Positions 45,455 to 58,632 of a stretch of 64,000 bases of DNA are shown one piece after another. The position numbers were made by a program, and so were the translations under genes. Source of the stretch: Tamarix chinensis (Eukaryota > Streptophyta > Magnoliopsida > Caryophyllales > Tamaricaceae); the NCBI GenBank assembly GCA_030549775.1, contig CM060181.1, positions 1,116,001-1,180,000 on the forward strand, given 5' to 3'. The notes below the pieces were generated by a model. That model was given only the letters and a program-made list of their open reading frames with translations. It searched no databases and had not been told where the DNA came from. Within the stretch, counting starts at the first letter, position 1; every line of letters begins with the position of its first letter.

Positions 45455-46145
45455 TTTAGGGTTTGGGGTTTGGGGTTTATCGTTTAGGGTTTAGGGTTTA
45501 GAGGGTTTGGGGTTTGCGATTTGGGGTTTAGGGGGTTTAGTGTTTAGAGGGTTTAGGGTTTAGAGGGTGTAGTGTGTAGGGTTTATGGTTTTTAGTGTGT
45601 AGGGTTTATGGTTTTTAGGGTGTAGGGTTTAGGGTTTAGGGTTTTAGGGTTTAGGGTTTAGAGGCTTTAGGGTTTAGGGTTTAAAGGGTTTTTAGGGTTT
45701 AGGGTTTAGGGTTTTTAGGGTTTAGGGTTTAGGGTTTATATGGTTTAGGGTTTATATGGTTTAGGGTTTAGAGGGTTTAGGGTTTAGGGTTTAGAGGGTT
45801 TAGGGTTTAGGGTGTAGAGGGTTTAAGGTTTAGGGTTTAGAGGGTTTAGGGTTTATGGTTTAGGGGGTTTAGGGTTTAGGGTTTAGGGGGTTTAGGGTTT
45901 AGGGTTTAGAGGGTTTAGGGTTTAGGGTTTAGGGGGTTTAGGGTTTAGGGTTTAGGGTTTAGAGGGTTTATGGTTTAGGGTTTAGAGGGTTTAGTGTTAT
46001 GGTTTAGGGTTTAGGGTTTAGGGTTAGGGTTTAGGGGTTAGGGTTTAGAAGGTTTAGGGTTTAAGGGGTTTATGGTTTAGGGTTTATGGTTTAGAGGGTT
46101 AGTGTTTAGGGTTAGGGTTTAGAGGGTTTAGGGTTTAGAGGTTTG
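45455..46145 (+). repeat. Telomere-like tract (TTTAGGG and variants), 0.7 kb
   Basis: About 690 bp of TTTAGGG units in G-rich orientation, mixed with longer variants (TTTAGAGGG, TTTAGGGG, TTTTAGGG, TTTATGG). A two-step unit GGGTTTAGGGTTTAGA recurs. It lies inside the TIR element, not at a chromosome end, as ordinary sequence flanks it on both sides. The first 100 bp (TTTGGGG, GTGTAGGG) are the most diverged. Confidence 0.93.
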
Positions 46146-46309
46146 GATATTTGGTTTGGATATAGGTTTGGGTTAGTTTTTTGGTTTGGTATTAATAAAA
46201 TCTTGAATGTTGATTTAATTTTGATCTAATGGTTGAGATTGGTTCTTATGTTTGTATATTAATATAATTTTGCATGTGAACCTCACCCTATATATATATA
46301 TATATATAT

Positions 46310-47040
46310 TATTTAGCCAAATTGAAGATATTCTATATTTAAAAAAAAACTTGAACATATTTACAAAATTGTCACTTTTGTAAAACTAGGGATGCTAATA
46401 TTTATAAAAGTGACACCAATTACACATAATAAAATTTGCGCCATAAGAAGGGTCGCCTTGGTGAATATTTCCAACCTTGATCAAAATGGTGAAGATCCTA
46501 TGTTTCCTACAGCTACAGCAGATGAGACCACAGCCCTCACAACAACCAACCATCGGCTAAAAGGCAAAGAGGGATCTAGGCATTCGTAATCACCCACGAT
46601 CGATGCATACAAAATAGATAAATAATAAAGAGGAAGGCCAAGTACTCTACCACCGGCTTACAATCATCTCACAAGATATCCTCCTTCTTTTAACGGGACC
46701 AACATCTTGCAAGAGGATTTTAAACAAGCAAGCTATAATCCCTTGAATGTTACTGTAATAGTAACTCTAAAACAAAACAGGACACTAAGATTAAGATTAA
46801 GACTGGTATTGTTTAAGGAACTATCATTTTTGTACCCATTACAACGTTCTCCATACTGTTCAAATGATCTTAAAAAGAGTGAGGCAAATGTTGAAAAGGA
46901 TGGATGGCGTCACTTATTTCATCTAAAAGTATATAGTTTCGATTATATTTAAATTTATTAATCAAAAGAAAAGTAGTTATAGGTTATATTATTTATTTCA
47001 GAAATTTTTTTTAAATATAATTATTTATAATAGATAACAA
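46310..47040. other. Intergenic, no gene recognised
   Basis: Open frames 46392-46589 and 46707-46952 match nothing I recognise. The latter contains a short LRLRLRL repeat from imperfect TTAAGA units. Confidence 0.4.
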
Positions 47041-47044
47041 ACTA

Positions 47045-47895
47045 CTGTTGCAATATGTGATCTTTGGAATAACAAACTACTGGCTGCAGGGCTTTCTCTT
47101 ACCCAAAACTGTCATTCATCATATTGAAACCCTCTGCAGGAAATTTTTCTGGTCTAACATGGACCCATTGAAAAGAAAAAGCACACATTGCATGGTCCAA
47201 AATATGTTTGCCCAAACAGGAAGGAGGTCTCAATATAAAATGTTTAGAGACCTGAAATCTAGCTTGTATTGCTAAATATTTCTGGAAACTCACCGAATTC
47301 AAAGAAAGCCTATGGGTTAAATGGGTTCATGAGAGATATATTCGTGATGGCTCAATATGGTAGATCAAACCCCCACAAGACACCTCCTGGACTCTAAAAT
47401 AAATCCGAACAAGCAGAAGTATGGAGCTGATCTTTTTAGTACCTGTGACTCTAAAGGCAAACTCCTAGTAAGTAGCCTTTATAATACTCTCAGAAGACAA
47501 GCTCCCCCTGTACCATGGACAAACTTGGTATGGAAACATCTAGGCTTACCCAAACATAAGCTTGTAACATGGATGGCATGTCATGAAAACTTGGTTGTCA
47601 AAACTCAGCTAAAGAAATGGAATATTATAAATGATGCTCAATGCTCAAGCTGCCTTCAAGATGATGAGGACATCCATCATCTCCTTATTCACTCTCCTAT
47701 GCTCACATTATTTGGAGATCTACCCTCAATTGGCTCATGCTTCCTCATAAGTTCTCTTTATGGCAAAGTTGTCTTTTTTGGATGATTAATATCATCGGAA
47801 AAGAAAGAGGTTGGAGACAAATTTGGAGGGCCTTATTTGTAGCCATTATATACCATCTTTGGTGTAGCCATAACACTATCATCTTTTAATAGATA
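47045..47895 (+). pseudogene. 5'-truncated LINE fragment (post-RT region and zf-RVT)
   Basis: The frame from 47048 reads FGITNYWLQGFLLPKTVIHH then IETLCRKFFWSN, the typical post-RT segment of plant LINEs. After a frame change (IARYFWKLTEFKESLWVKWV, about 47268-47320), the frame 47357-47785 has LPKHKLVTWMACHENLVVKT, then CSSCLQDDEDIHHLLIHSP, a zf-RVT core whose last Cys is Ser. The trailing W..RNTIIF-like end is at about 47790-47890. RT itself is missing, so it is a 5'-truncated insertion. It is distinct from the LINE at 3.8-8.3 kb, judging by its sequence. Confidence 0.8.
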
Positions 47896-48379
47896 ACTAA
47901 TTTTAATAAGAAGTTCTAAATAAGCTTCAATCTAATCTATATATGAATAGTACATTTATAATACCAAAGATGCTTTTAATCTTATCCGGTCTAAAAAATT
48001 ATTCTGGGTTCTAAGTACCCGCTCCCAATTTGAATGTAGACTTTTGAATGTAAGTGCCGGAAATGCACTTTGCAGTAGCCTATAAATGATACAAACTTAC
48101 TCTTATAAAAGCTTATTTCTGTAGCCAAGCCAACAAAGACGATTTTGCATGAGCTTGATGGTCCGCATCATCAAATTATGGAAGATAATCCATCCCTGTA
48201 CGTAAATCCCAAACAGCGTAGAGCATTCGTCGACATGTCATTCATACTCCGCAGAATGCCATTCATTATGGGCTTGGTCTTAGTTTAACACTATAACAGA
48301 AGACACCAATTAGAGTTAAATAGACCAATAACACAGCGTGATTAAAACCTAATTCTTCATTCTTACTTATCTATGTCTA
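47896..48379. other. Intergenic, nothing recognised
   Basis: No open frame or repeat was recognised in this stretch. Confidence 0.4.
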
Positions 48380-49180
48380 AGAATCTAGTTTACACATACG
48401 GTTTCCTTTTTCATTATCGTCCCATTTTTCCATATTTGAAAGTACTCAAAGTGTGTGGGGGGGGGGGGTCAAGATGGAGCCATAGGTTTCTGGGTGTAAA
48501 CAAAGTACCAGATTCGTGACGAAATTGAATGGAGAAGTTCATCGTCCACTGTGCCCAGGACGAAGCGAAGCGAAGCGAAGCAAAGTTCCTGTCTATCTCT
48601 CTACCGCTAAATTCTCCAACTAGTGAACTATACATACGCACGCTGTATACGGCTGCCATATTATCATCCTGCCTTCTCCTTACATCCACCTAACAATCCT
48701 AGCACTGAAGCCCAATGATGATTTCCATATCCTTGCGACCATCCACCCACCTCGAAACATCCAAAGCATGACCAACGTCTTAGAAATCTCTGACATCGCA
48801 CCAACATGTCCCATGTCTGTATTTGCTCTGCAAATATTAGAGCTCTTTGGACGTGGTTCCTCCATGTTTGTCATCCAGAGTTCCATGATTCTTCCGCCTC
48901 CACGTTCTGGGCGCGAGGTGCTAATCCTTTGCTTATTAAGAGAGGCTCTCATTCAGGCGATGTAATTACCGCTTCTGAAAACTTCGCAGAAGATCACAGC
49001 GCCTCAGCCATCCTCCAAGCCATGACTATTCTTTGCCTCACTGATACAATGCATGAAGACATTTGCAGTGTAGCAGTAGATCGACTGGTGGCGTTCTTAA
49101 TATATTTGATGAATTTCCCGTTATCCTTTCTTTCTTTCTTTGCTTTGTTTAAGCAAGAAAACGGAAATAGCTAGCTAGCT
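48380..49180. other. GC-richer region with unassigned open frames
   Basis: This region is clearly less AT-rich than its surroundings. Overlapping frames exist on both strands: plus 48806-49174 (122 aa, with SGDVITASENFAEDHSASAI, LQAMTILCLTDTMHEDICSV), and minus 48952-48680 and 48689-48414. None carries a domain I recognise. Twelve consecutive G lie at 48457-48468 and four CGAAG units at 48561-48580. It could be a remnant of a host gene or a UTR; strand and exon structure cannot be fixed. Confidence 0.25.
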
Positions 49181-49900
49181 ACCAACCTGTAGTCCCTAAC
49201 CGCATACCAAGTGTTCGATGAAATGCGCAGTAGAGCCATTGATCGGTGTAAAAATAACTACCCACAAGAAGTTTGGTGCGTGTGTGTGTGTTAGTCATGT
49301 GACTTACGAGTTAGGGTGAACATCTATAGCATTAGTACGATGGAGTATATGCCCTCTTAGTAGGCTTGTAGTAGGGAGCGCGGGATTGTTTTAAGAAGGT
49401 GTAGATGTTTGAGTGTATGGCTTCTGGGTAGATTTGTGGGAAGATCGAGTACTATGAGTGGGTTCATAAAGAGTGTGTGTGTGTATGTGTATTGATATTC
49501 TATCAAATATGTATTTATATTCTTGTAAGTTGTGTATATGTATTCTATAAGATGTCTGATTACATTTTGAAGGATGTATATATATTGTTTTAAAATGTGT
49601 ATTGATATTTTATAAAATGTGTATATATATATATATTATAAGAAGTGTGTGATCCATCTTTATTTAAAATATAAATTTTATAAAATTTACAAAAATACCA
49701 TTGTATTTTATACTATATAGTATTCATATTATATAAGATATGCATCTTTATTAAGTAAGATATACATTTGTGAAATATAAAATTGTGTACAACTATTAAA
49801 AATAGAAGTTCAATATGTTTACAAAAATTTCCCCGTAGGAATCAAGAATGGTGCATAATACTCCACCATTCAATTTGTGCTAAATTCTTTGCCATCAAAA
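49181..49900. other. Intergenic with loose ATGTGTATT repeats
   Basis: From 49470 to 49640 the words TGTGTATTGATATT and TATAAAATGTGTAT recur at 30-45-bp spacing. No coding frame was found. Confidence 0.45.
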
Positions 49901-49919
49901 TTGTTTACCCCCTCCCCCA

Positions 49920-50853
49920 ATTATTAAATATTTAATTTAATTTTATATTATTTTCATATCTATACTTAATTTGGTATATTATTTTCATATTATGACTTCA
50001 TAGTATTTGTTTTTTATAATATGTTTATCAATTTATATAGTGAGTGTTCATGTGCACTTATTAAGATAATAAAGTTTTGACCTAAAATAGTACAAATAGT
50101 GTAAGAAATACAAATATACAAGTTGAATTTTAGGATTAAATGTTATTTTTCTTTCAATTTTAGTCATCACATCAAGTGATATTGGAGATTTGTTCAAAAA
50201 TTTGTATTTTCATAACTTCATTACCCATATTATTTACTACATATTATTAGTTCATCATCAAGCCCTACTATCTTATATTAATTATATAAAATATCATAAT
50301 ATAATTAATAATATATTATTATTGTAGTTAATAGAAATAATTATCAATATTATATATCAACATGAACTATTATTGATATTATTAGTAATTAATAATTAGT
50401 AATCTATTATCAATTATTATATAGTATTATTAAAATGTATATAACATAATTATTATTATTAATTATTGGTAATAACATTAATTATTCATACTAAAAATAT
50501 TATTATTAATTATTATAATTACGTACCACTAATTAAATATAATTATTAATTAATGTTAATGATCATAATAATTAATATTAACTACTATTCATTTTCAATA
50601 TTTATTATTATTAATTCTTGATATCAATTATTCATAATTTTTATTATTAATTATGAATAATATGATTCTTAATTAATATTAATATTATTTGTTAAGAATA
50701 TAATTGTTAATATACTATGCTTAATATAAAATAGCCACTAATTATTAATGATCCTATTCATTATTAAGAATTAAAATTATTTGTTGATGATATAATTATT
50801 AATATATCATTATGTATATTATTAATAAACATTAATGTTGTTATACGCTATTC

Positions 50854-50902
<49 letters not shown>

Positions 50903-51665
50903 AAATTATTATTTGTTAATACTATTAATATTAATTATTCTATACTATTATCTAAGAATATCAATTATTATTTTGATTAATTGATATATTTGAATTTTAT
51001 TAATCATTGTTGTTAACAATTAGTATTATGAATATCAATTTATAATTACTAATAACCTTAAATTAGTAATAACAAAAATAATATTAATCATTATCATAGT
51101 TAATTAATCAATATAAAACAATTTACTATATTAGACTAATAAACACAAAAAATATTAACAATTACTCTTTTTTATTAATATTAATTGCTAATATCATTAA
51201 TTATGGTTGATGCTATTAATTATTACTAATTAGAAATATATTTTGAATTTTTAATTACAATGTAATACTTATTTATTCATAATATTAATCATATATTGAT
51301 TATTTATAGTTTTTAATTGCTAATATTATTTATTTATTATTAACATTAACTATGAATAATAAGATTATTACTATTAATTACTAATATTGACATTATTGAT
51401 TGTTATTATATTATTATTATTACTATTAAAAAAATTAAAATTTATTATTATAATGATTAATTTATTATTATTGTTGTTGATATTTGCTATATTTTACTAA
51501 GAATGTCTGAACTTATCAATATATATATCCATCCATTTCTTATTAGATAAATTGATGAACATTATTATTATTTTAGTAACTTTTTGATATAAATAATATG
51601 TATCTGCAAAATAGTTTTATTAGTTACTCCATAATTTATATTATTAGTTCATGGACGTTATTACT
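49920..51665. repeat. Extremely AT-rich low-complexity tract of ATT/TAA words
   Basis: About 1.7 kb consists almost only of A and T with scattered C or G, made of shuffled ATTATTAAT / TAATTATT words and short perfect (ATT)n runs (for example 50875-50901). It has no coding frames. The flanks are less extreme, so this is a distinct composition island. It may act as a matrix-attachment-like or DNA-unwinding region, but only composition supports that. Confidence 0.75.
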
Positions 51666-51699
51666 TCAAATCATTTCACATTAAAAAAATTGAGGTTAT

Positions 51700-52005
51700 C
51701 CAATACTAAGAATCCAATAATTGTGGAAGAAATGATCTACTCCGGTTAGTATTGCGCGAATGGGCGAGCCTCGAGAGTGCTTCGTTTCTCAATTGTTTAC
51801 TCATTTGGTTGAAGTTAATAACTAACCATAAGCATTTGGATTGGTCGTAAGTAGAAGTCGTTCCACCCTTAAGAGGTCTCAAGTTTGACTCGTTGAAAAT
51901 GCATCCACGGAAATACTCTCCAAGCAACGGTTTAGATAACGCTGAAGTTGAACTCCAATTATTAAGCATGTAAGGTTGAAAAATAACTAACAAGGACCTA
52001 AGTTA
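51700..52005 (+). repeat. Possible SINE-like or retroelement fragment
   Basis: A compositionally distinct 300-bp piece lies between AT-rich flanks. On the plus strand it holds TGGTCGTAAGTAGAAG (A-box-like) and, about 40 bp on, GGTCTCAAGTTTGACTCGTTG (B-box-like), the spacing seen in tRNA-derived SINEs. The 95-aa minus-strand frame (51993-51706) has no domain. No poly(A) or target duplication was found, so this is tentative. Confidence 0.3.
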
Positions 52006-53228
52006 AAATGTTTATTTAAAATATTTAAAAAAATAAGATTTTTCTTCAAATTAAAATCAATATTTTTTATCATTTCTAAATCTACTATTTAAGAGACCTA
52101 AAATTATAACCTTTTTTTTCACTTTTATTACCTCTAAACCAAACAAAAAAAAAATACACAAATCATATTCTCAGCTTCCGCCTCTCTTGCCCATTTCATC
52201 CATTTCCACTAACAACGGCATGATTAGCCCACCTAAATATTGGTAAGATTAAGCTAGATTGGAAAATAAAAAGTATATAAAATAATGGATACATTTCCTT
52301 TATCAACCTTGACATTTGACCTAATATTTTTTTCTAACACATATTTTTAATAATTTAACTCAAGTATCACCATATTTTTAATTTAGTTTCACTAGGATAT
52401 CCAGATAGTAAAAACAAATCATATTTTTAAATATATTTGGGCATCCATTTTGGTATCTAAATAAAATTATTTAAATGTGGTTGTACCAATCTAAAAATAT
52501 TAAAAACACAGGATACTCAAAAAATATAAACTTAAATATCAAGGTTCCTAAATAAAATTTATTCTTAAATTAATTTAGACTTTAAATAATAAAAACATAT
52601 TAATTTTTTAAAGAATGTTTCATATTCGAACATAGTTGATCAAATTTGATCAGTAAATATTAATGAATAAAATGAGTGTTAATAGTCACATTACATATTT
52701 AATAATCATAAATCATATGGAAAAATTAATATAGAAATGTTATTGTTGACTTTTTAGAAAGTAAATTTATCAAAAACAATGTAAATATTAAGAAGATTTA
52801 GTTGATGAGTTTCATTTGGAATGAAATTTTCGAGAATCACTTGTAGTGTGTCATGTGTGATTTCGAGCTAAGGTTCTCGCATTTGATATTATAAACTTCA
52901 ATCTTGTCCTAGAAAAACTTAAAAGAAATAGGTAATATAAGAAAGGGTGATAAGAAAATAATATATTTTTATAATTAGATGGCTCTATCATATAAATCAA
53001 TTTGGAATATTTTGTGAACAACATTTTTCCTTTTCTAGTTATTGAGAATGCATAATTACATTTTTCAATAAAATTAGAAGTTATGGTTTACATTTGCTAA
53101 TGTTTTCTAGATTATTATTACTCTCTCTTATTATTATAAATAGGTAGAAGAAAGATCATATACATAACTTAACTATGCTAGATAAATAACATAATTGTCC
53201 TTTATGCATAAATTAGCATTGTCTTACT
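52006..53228. other. AT-rich intergenic, nothing recognised
   Basis: No coding frame or repeat structure was recognised in this stretch. Confidence 0.5.
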
Positions 53229-56200
53229 TCTAACACCCCCATCTCTTTAAAACCCTAATATATATATATATATAGTGAGGATTAATAATGTATTTGCATA
53301 TTATTTGATGTTAAAAAGCATCTTAAAAATAGAGGAATTTTTTATGTCAAATCAATCTAATTAGTCATTTAATTGCAAACAAATAATAGATGTTTTCCTA
53401 TTTGAAATGTCCCATTGACTAGTTGTGCCAAATAATTGACCTATTCACTTGGACAATCAACTTGTCATATTCATCAATTGACTATTACACGTATTAATTA
53501 TATCCTAACCTCTTTTTGATTTTTAAAAAACATCCAATGACTCTCCTTTTTTCGTATATTTTTATAAATTCTTGTTGAGTGTGTTTTTTGGGACTTTCCC
53601 TAAAAAAATTATATTTTTTGCAATTTCTTTTAATTTATTTGGATGTTTACATGCTTTAAACTTCTAAAGTTTTAAATAATTTCTTGTGCTTTTACTTGAT
53701 TTGATTTTAAGCTTTGTGTTGACCCTTGACCAACCCACACACCTTCCTAAGAGCTAATGATGAGTTATAAATATCTCAAACACCCTTATGAGCAACCAAT
53801 CACAAAAAGGGAAAAAAAAAACTCACTTAGATAATTCTTTTTGTACCATGTGTTTAGGGAACTGAAAACCAGGTTTTTGCTCTATCTTTATAACTAATAA
53901 TTCCCCTAGGGAAAATTTGGTGTGTTCCATTTTTCTTCTAACTCATTAATCTAGCACTCCTTTATTTTTATTTTTATTTTATCTTTGCTAAATACCCTAA
54001 GTCTAAGGGCGCCATTATTTTCCTTCTTTTTTCCTTCCTCAATTTTGAACCTTATGGTTGTTCTCCTCCATTATTGTCCTTGTTCCTTGGCTTATAAATC
54101 CTTAGGTTTATCTAACTAGTTCATAACTTAAATAAAAGAGAGTTAAGTCTTTGCATTGCAAAAGTCAAAAATTTGAGATTTGTTCTTCCCTTCTTTAAGT
54201 TCATCTTTTTTATAAAAAAAAAAACAATGTGTGGTATTCTCCTTATCCTTCTTTTTCCCTCTAATGGTTTGGTTTGATTTTAAAAGATTTATGTTAGGTT
54301 TGTTCTTGAAAATGGCTCCAAGGAACTAATAATAGGTTTTGGTGGTCAAGGTTTTTCTTTCTTTCTTTCTTTCTTTCTTGGAGCTTTGCTTGCTATGAAT
54401 CTCCTAAACTTCTAATTAGTAGAATTTATGTATATGTATGTGTTCTTTTATGTTCGGCTTTAATAATAGTAAATTAGGTTTTTGGTTAAGAAATTATATA
54501 CTTGTGTTAGAATGAGTGTACCATTCCATTTTTCCCTAACCCTAATTCTTATATATATAGCCTCATATTCTATTTCTAAAATTATTCATATTGATTTTCA
54601 AGCTATTCATATTAAGTTTGAGCCTTCTAAAACTCATTTTATCCAAATGAGGGATTATGCATTTTTATGTGATTTCTCCAATCTTAGCATGCTTACTCTT
54701 TCAAACTCATTCTAAACTTAAAAACCATTCCTAAGATTTTTTTTTCCCTATCACATTCTTTTATTTTAATATATCTACATCATTTTCTTGCTTTTTGTTA
54801 TTTATTTGTTTGCTTGCAAAAAGAATTTATTCATTAGTGAAAATCACAATTTGTGTTATTTTATATTCTAAACCATTTCTTGCCAATTAAAATCATTCAA
54901 AAAGCACTTCTAAAAATATTTTAATCTTAGATGTGCATCCCAAATATTTTTAAGTTTGTTCATTCCTTCTATTTCGCTAGGTCACAAAAAATTTTATTTC
55001 CACTACAAATATTTTACCTATTTATCTCTTTAAGCTGCGACATTTGAATTTGAATATTTTTACATTTTTGACTTTATAAAATTATTCTATACCTTTTTGA
55101 ACCCTTTCAAACCCTTTATCATATTTTTCACCCATTTGTAAAAAAAATTACATTTACGTTGATTATCTAATTTTTGCTATTTTTTCTTATATTTCATTTA
55201 TTAAGCTTCTAACTAACCCTGATACTCAATATATTTATATATTTGGGTTCATAAAATTATTATTTCACTTATTCCCTACATTCTTGTAATTTTTAGAGCC
55301 TATTTGCTATTTTATTTCCACACAAACCTAATTATGGACATTCTGTATACTTTAAATCATTTAACTAAATCAAATTAGTTTCCTAACTATATAATTAAGT
55401 ACTAACTAAAATATAACTAACTAAAAGCTGATTCCATAATAGTTGGCTTTGGGTTTTCCAAAGTCCTCACCTAAAGTACATAATCATCATCATCTTATAC
55501 TTAAATTTAAACATACACTTAAACTCTTCATTCAAGTGTTAATCGAGTAACAATAGACTAGCTCTTTACCTACCATTTTAGGCCTAAAATCCACCCCATT
55601 ACCCTATATTTAATCTTGCCTTAACCTTTCCAAACCCTATATGAAAACATTTCCCATGCAAACCCAAACCCCATTGTATCCCCTTTTTTTCCCTTTTTTG
55701 TTAAGTTAGTTTTTCCACCCAAAAGCCCCTCCTTCCCTTAGCTCCCTCTCTATTTTTTCTTATTCATTAACCTCTTATAACTTCACCTCCCTCCATTGGT
55801 GCTAACAAACTTCTTCTTAGGTTGTTATTCATGTGTTTCCCCTTAATTTAACAACCCTACTACATGTTTCCCTACTAGCAACTAGCCCATTTCCTTCCTC
55901 TTTTTCTCAACATCCAGCGCCTCTTCTCTTCAATTTTTGAGCTCCTACCATTTCCAAACAACCTTCATAATCCCACTCTTCACCTGGCACAATAGACTCT
56001 CTTTTTTTTGTGACTTTTGGCTACATTTTTCCTCATTTTCAACCTATAGCACAATGATGCAGCTTATCAAGTTGCTAACTTCTAGCAACTCTAACTCCTT
56101 CATTTCTCCTCTACTCTCCCTTATTTTTATGCTATGTTTAATTCCTTGTAATTATTATTCCATAAACCTAAAAATTTAATCAAAAATTGCTAGCCTTCAC

Positions 56201-58632
56201 CTCTCATTATCTTCCCCAATTTTCTCTCCTTGCCACAATCTATGTTATTCTTGTTGCATGAATTGTTGTAGTAGAATTCTTAGTGGCTTGCTGCTGAATT
56301 TTTACCAGAAATCCAATGCCCTTCACCTTCATTTTTCCTTTACATGTTTGTGACATTCAACGACCCCTCTTCTCCCTCTTTTTCCTTTCCATTCGGTAGT
56401 GAGCTATGTTGGATTTCAAGGCTTGTAAGGGCCTATTTTTAGCTATAGAACATGAGCTCAAAATTCACCCTTTAAATCCTATTTTTATACTCCCATTTTT
56501 ACATCTTAATTTCCTACTCTTTTCCACCACTTTTCCTTGATAATTTCCATCAATATTCTAAATCTTTATATGTATTTAAATGTGATTAAGAGGATGTGGA
56601 ACAAGGAAGTGGATAGGACTTTATTTTTCTTACTAAAACATTAATTGAGAAGAAGATTTGCTTACTCTCTTGATATAGATTTTACTTGTTAATATTTGTC
56701 TTAGATTTATAGTGCATATGAGTATGTTGTAGTATGTGGTATATATGTGTTATTTTCCATGTTGAGCATGCTATTTTATATTTTAGCATGATTCTATATT
56801 GTAAACATATCTCCATATTATATGTGTTGGTATCATTTTATGTGAAAATGGCTTAAGTAGAGAACATGTAAAAATGGAAAGTGTGCATATATGCATGACA
56901 TTATGTTGTTAAAATCTTATATAACATGTTTAATATATGTGTCTTAGTTTTTAGTAGTGTTGGTATGATTTTGGGTTTAAGTTGGAATTAAGGGCATGTT
57001 CATCATTTTTTCAATTTATTCACAGCTAGGGGAAAACGGTCATAACAATGGGTTTTGTAAAACTATATGATAACACTGTGTTCATTAGGTCCTTTGCATA
57101 CAATTTCATATATTATAAGTATCAATTAAGAGTTGTATATGTGGGGTTCTGATTAAAACAAGTTTAAAAGTGTTTTAAGTAAAGTGAAGGATAATTTTAT
57201 CACACATGTTGTTGTCCCTTGGGATGTCTCAATATGGCCTAGGAAAGTAGGTTCATTATAATTTTGAGTGGTTAACCTTGGCAGTGTTGGATAGCATAAA
57301 ATAATTAATTAAGTTAAAAAGGGCTTAAAATGAGCATAGAAACCCTAGGGGTATTTTGGTCATTTCATGTGCAACTCTTGAAGCCCATAACCTAAATTTA
57401 TAATTAAAGTAATCCTAATTAAATGGTTAAGTTTTGTTTTAAGATTATTTTAATGATGAGTTTAATTCGTAGGTAAATTCATTAGCTAAAAGATTAAGGT
57501 TAAATAAGCGTGTTATAGTCTTTACATTCTTATTATGGATACTTTAGTCTTTGTATGGCTTCAAGTTGACCCTAATAGAAGTATGATCATGTGTCAATAT
57601 TTTCACTTTAATGATTGGATTAGGTTTTGTTTAGGTAATTGGATAGTTGTGCAAGTTTTGACTTAAATGACATGCTTGATTTATTATCGCATGTGTAATA
57701 TCGTTTATCATCCAACCTTAGAATATCTTCAATTGTATGATAATACACCTAGGGTTGAAATGAATTCATCCAATTTTTTTAATGTGGTTCTCATTTGTTA
57801 AGTGCTGACTATCGTTATTAATAAATTATTAATATTAAAGTAGAAGATCGCATGAGTCATGACCGAATTTAATCTTCATTCCATCGAATATAATACTAGC
57901 TATAAGTTGTATGCCTTGGAAGGTGCATTGTGATGACATTATTTTTATTCTAATTCTGCATAACAATGGTAACCTTAATCTACTCTATACATGTCAATTT
58001 CACCGCCCTATAGGGGGTATGCATACTAAAGAATTAGAGACTATTTAATGGCCCAAGGGCATGTTTTCATATGGTGGGTTGCCATGACAATCTCTATTTT
58101 ATCAAATTTAATAGTGTCATAAGAGTGTTTTGTTTTTCCTAGGAAGGTTTTTAATGCTATTATTGTCTCCTAAATAATCATTTGTGAATATGATTTGATG
58201 GTGAGGTCACTAAGTAAAGATATTGACCTAGTTTCTATTTAATATTATCCTTGTATGTTGTGTCTAGTTACGACATGATTGTAGTGTCTTTTTTTGTTGT
58301 ATGCATTTAAGTATGAGTATGATGTATGGTATGCGTTCATGTTAATTATGTCATATGTATTCTAGTACATGTTTGTCTTACCTTAATCATTATATACTTG
58401 TGAGTGGTTTATGTCGGCTAATATGTTGTGTACCAACTCCGATTGTGGCGACGTATTGATCTTGATGATTTTGGGGGAGCAAACCATGATGTTTTGCAAG
58501 TTTTTGATTATGTTTTCTCCTTATTTGTTGCTTTACCTATTATGAGTGGTTATTAGGTAAGATTTTAGAGTGGTATCTATGAGGTTTCTATATTATTTGT
58601 TTAAAATTTATCTCTTAATCTCCTTTGCTAGC
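53229..58632 (+). repeat. Possible diverged long LTR-like block, non-coding
   Basis: No coding frame above 80 aa occurs in 5.4 kb. A pyrimidine-rich zone at 55560-56420 is followed by AT-rich DNA and then, at 57970-58045, by TAATCTACTCTATACATG... and CCCTATAGGGGGTATGCATACTAAAG. This parallels ATATCTACTCTATATAGC... and TTAGGGGGTATATATACTTAAGG in the nested LTR (38475-38535). The order matches the long-LTR family, but identity is low and the ends are not defined. A (TTTC)6 run lies at 54356-54379. Confidence 0.3.

Larger units (their letters stand above)
44118..46290. mobile_element. TIR-bounded non-autonomous element between (TA)n runs
   Basis: The left end (44118-44178, AAGGATCTTGTGCGG..., TACAAACGTAAGAATGG, TCAACCGTTGGATC) is matched in inverted orientation by the right end (46222-46290, GATCTAATGGTTGA..., TTCTTATGTTTGTA, GTGAACCTCACCCTA). 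The match is imperfect, strongest in the inner 35 bp. Both ends abut TA dinucleotide runs (44092-44117 and 46290-46309). Inside are a pyrimidine tract, an exon-like piece, microsatellites and a telomere-like tract. The class is not certain: a Mutator-like element with captured host sequence is one reading. Confidence 0.55.

Noticed and set aside
45455..46145. A true chromosome end
   Set aside because: Units are degenerate and ordinary sequence continues on both sides.
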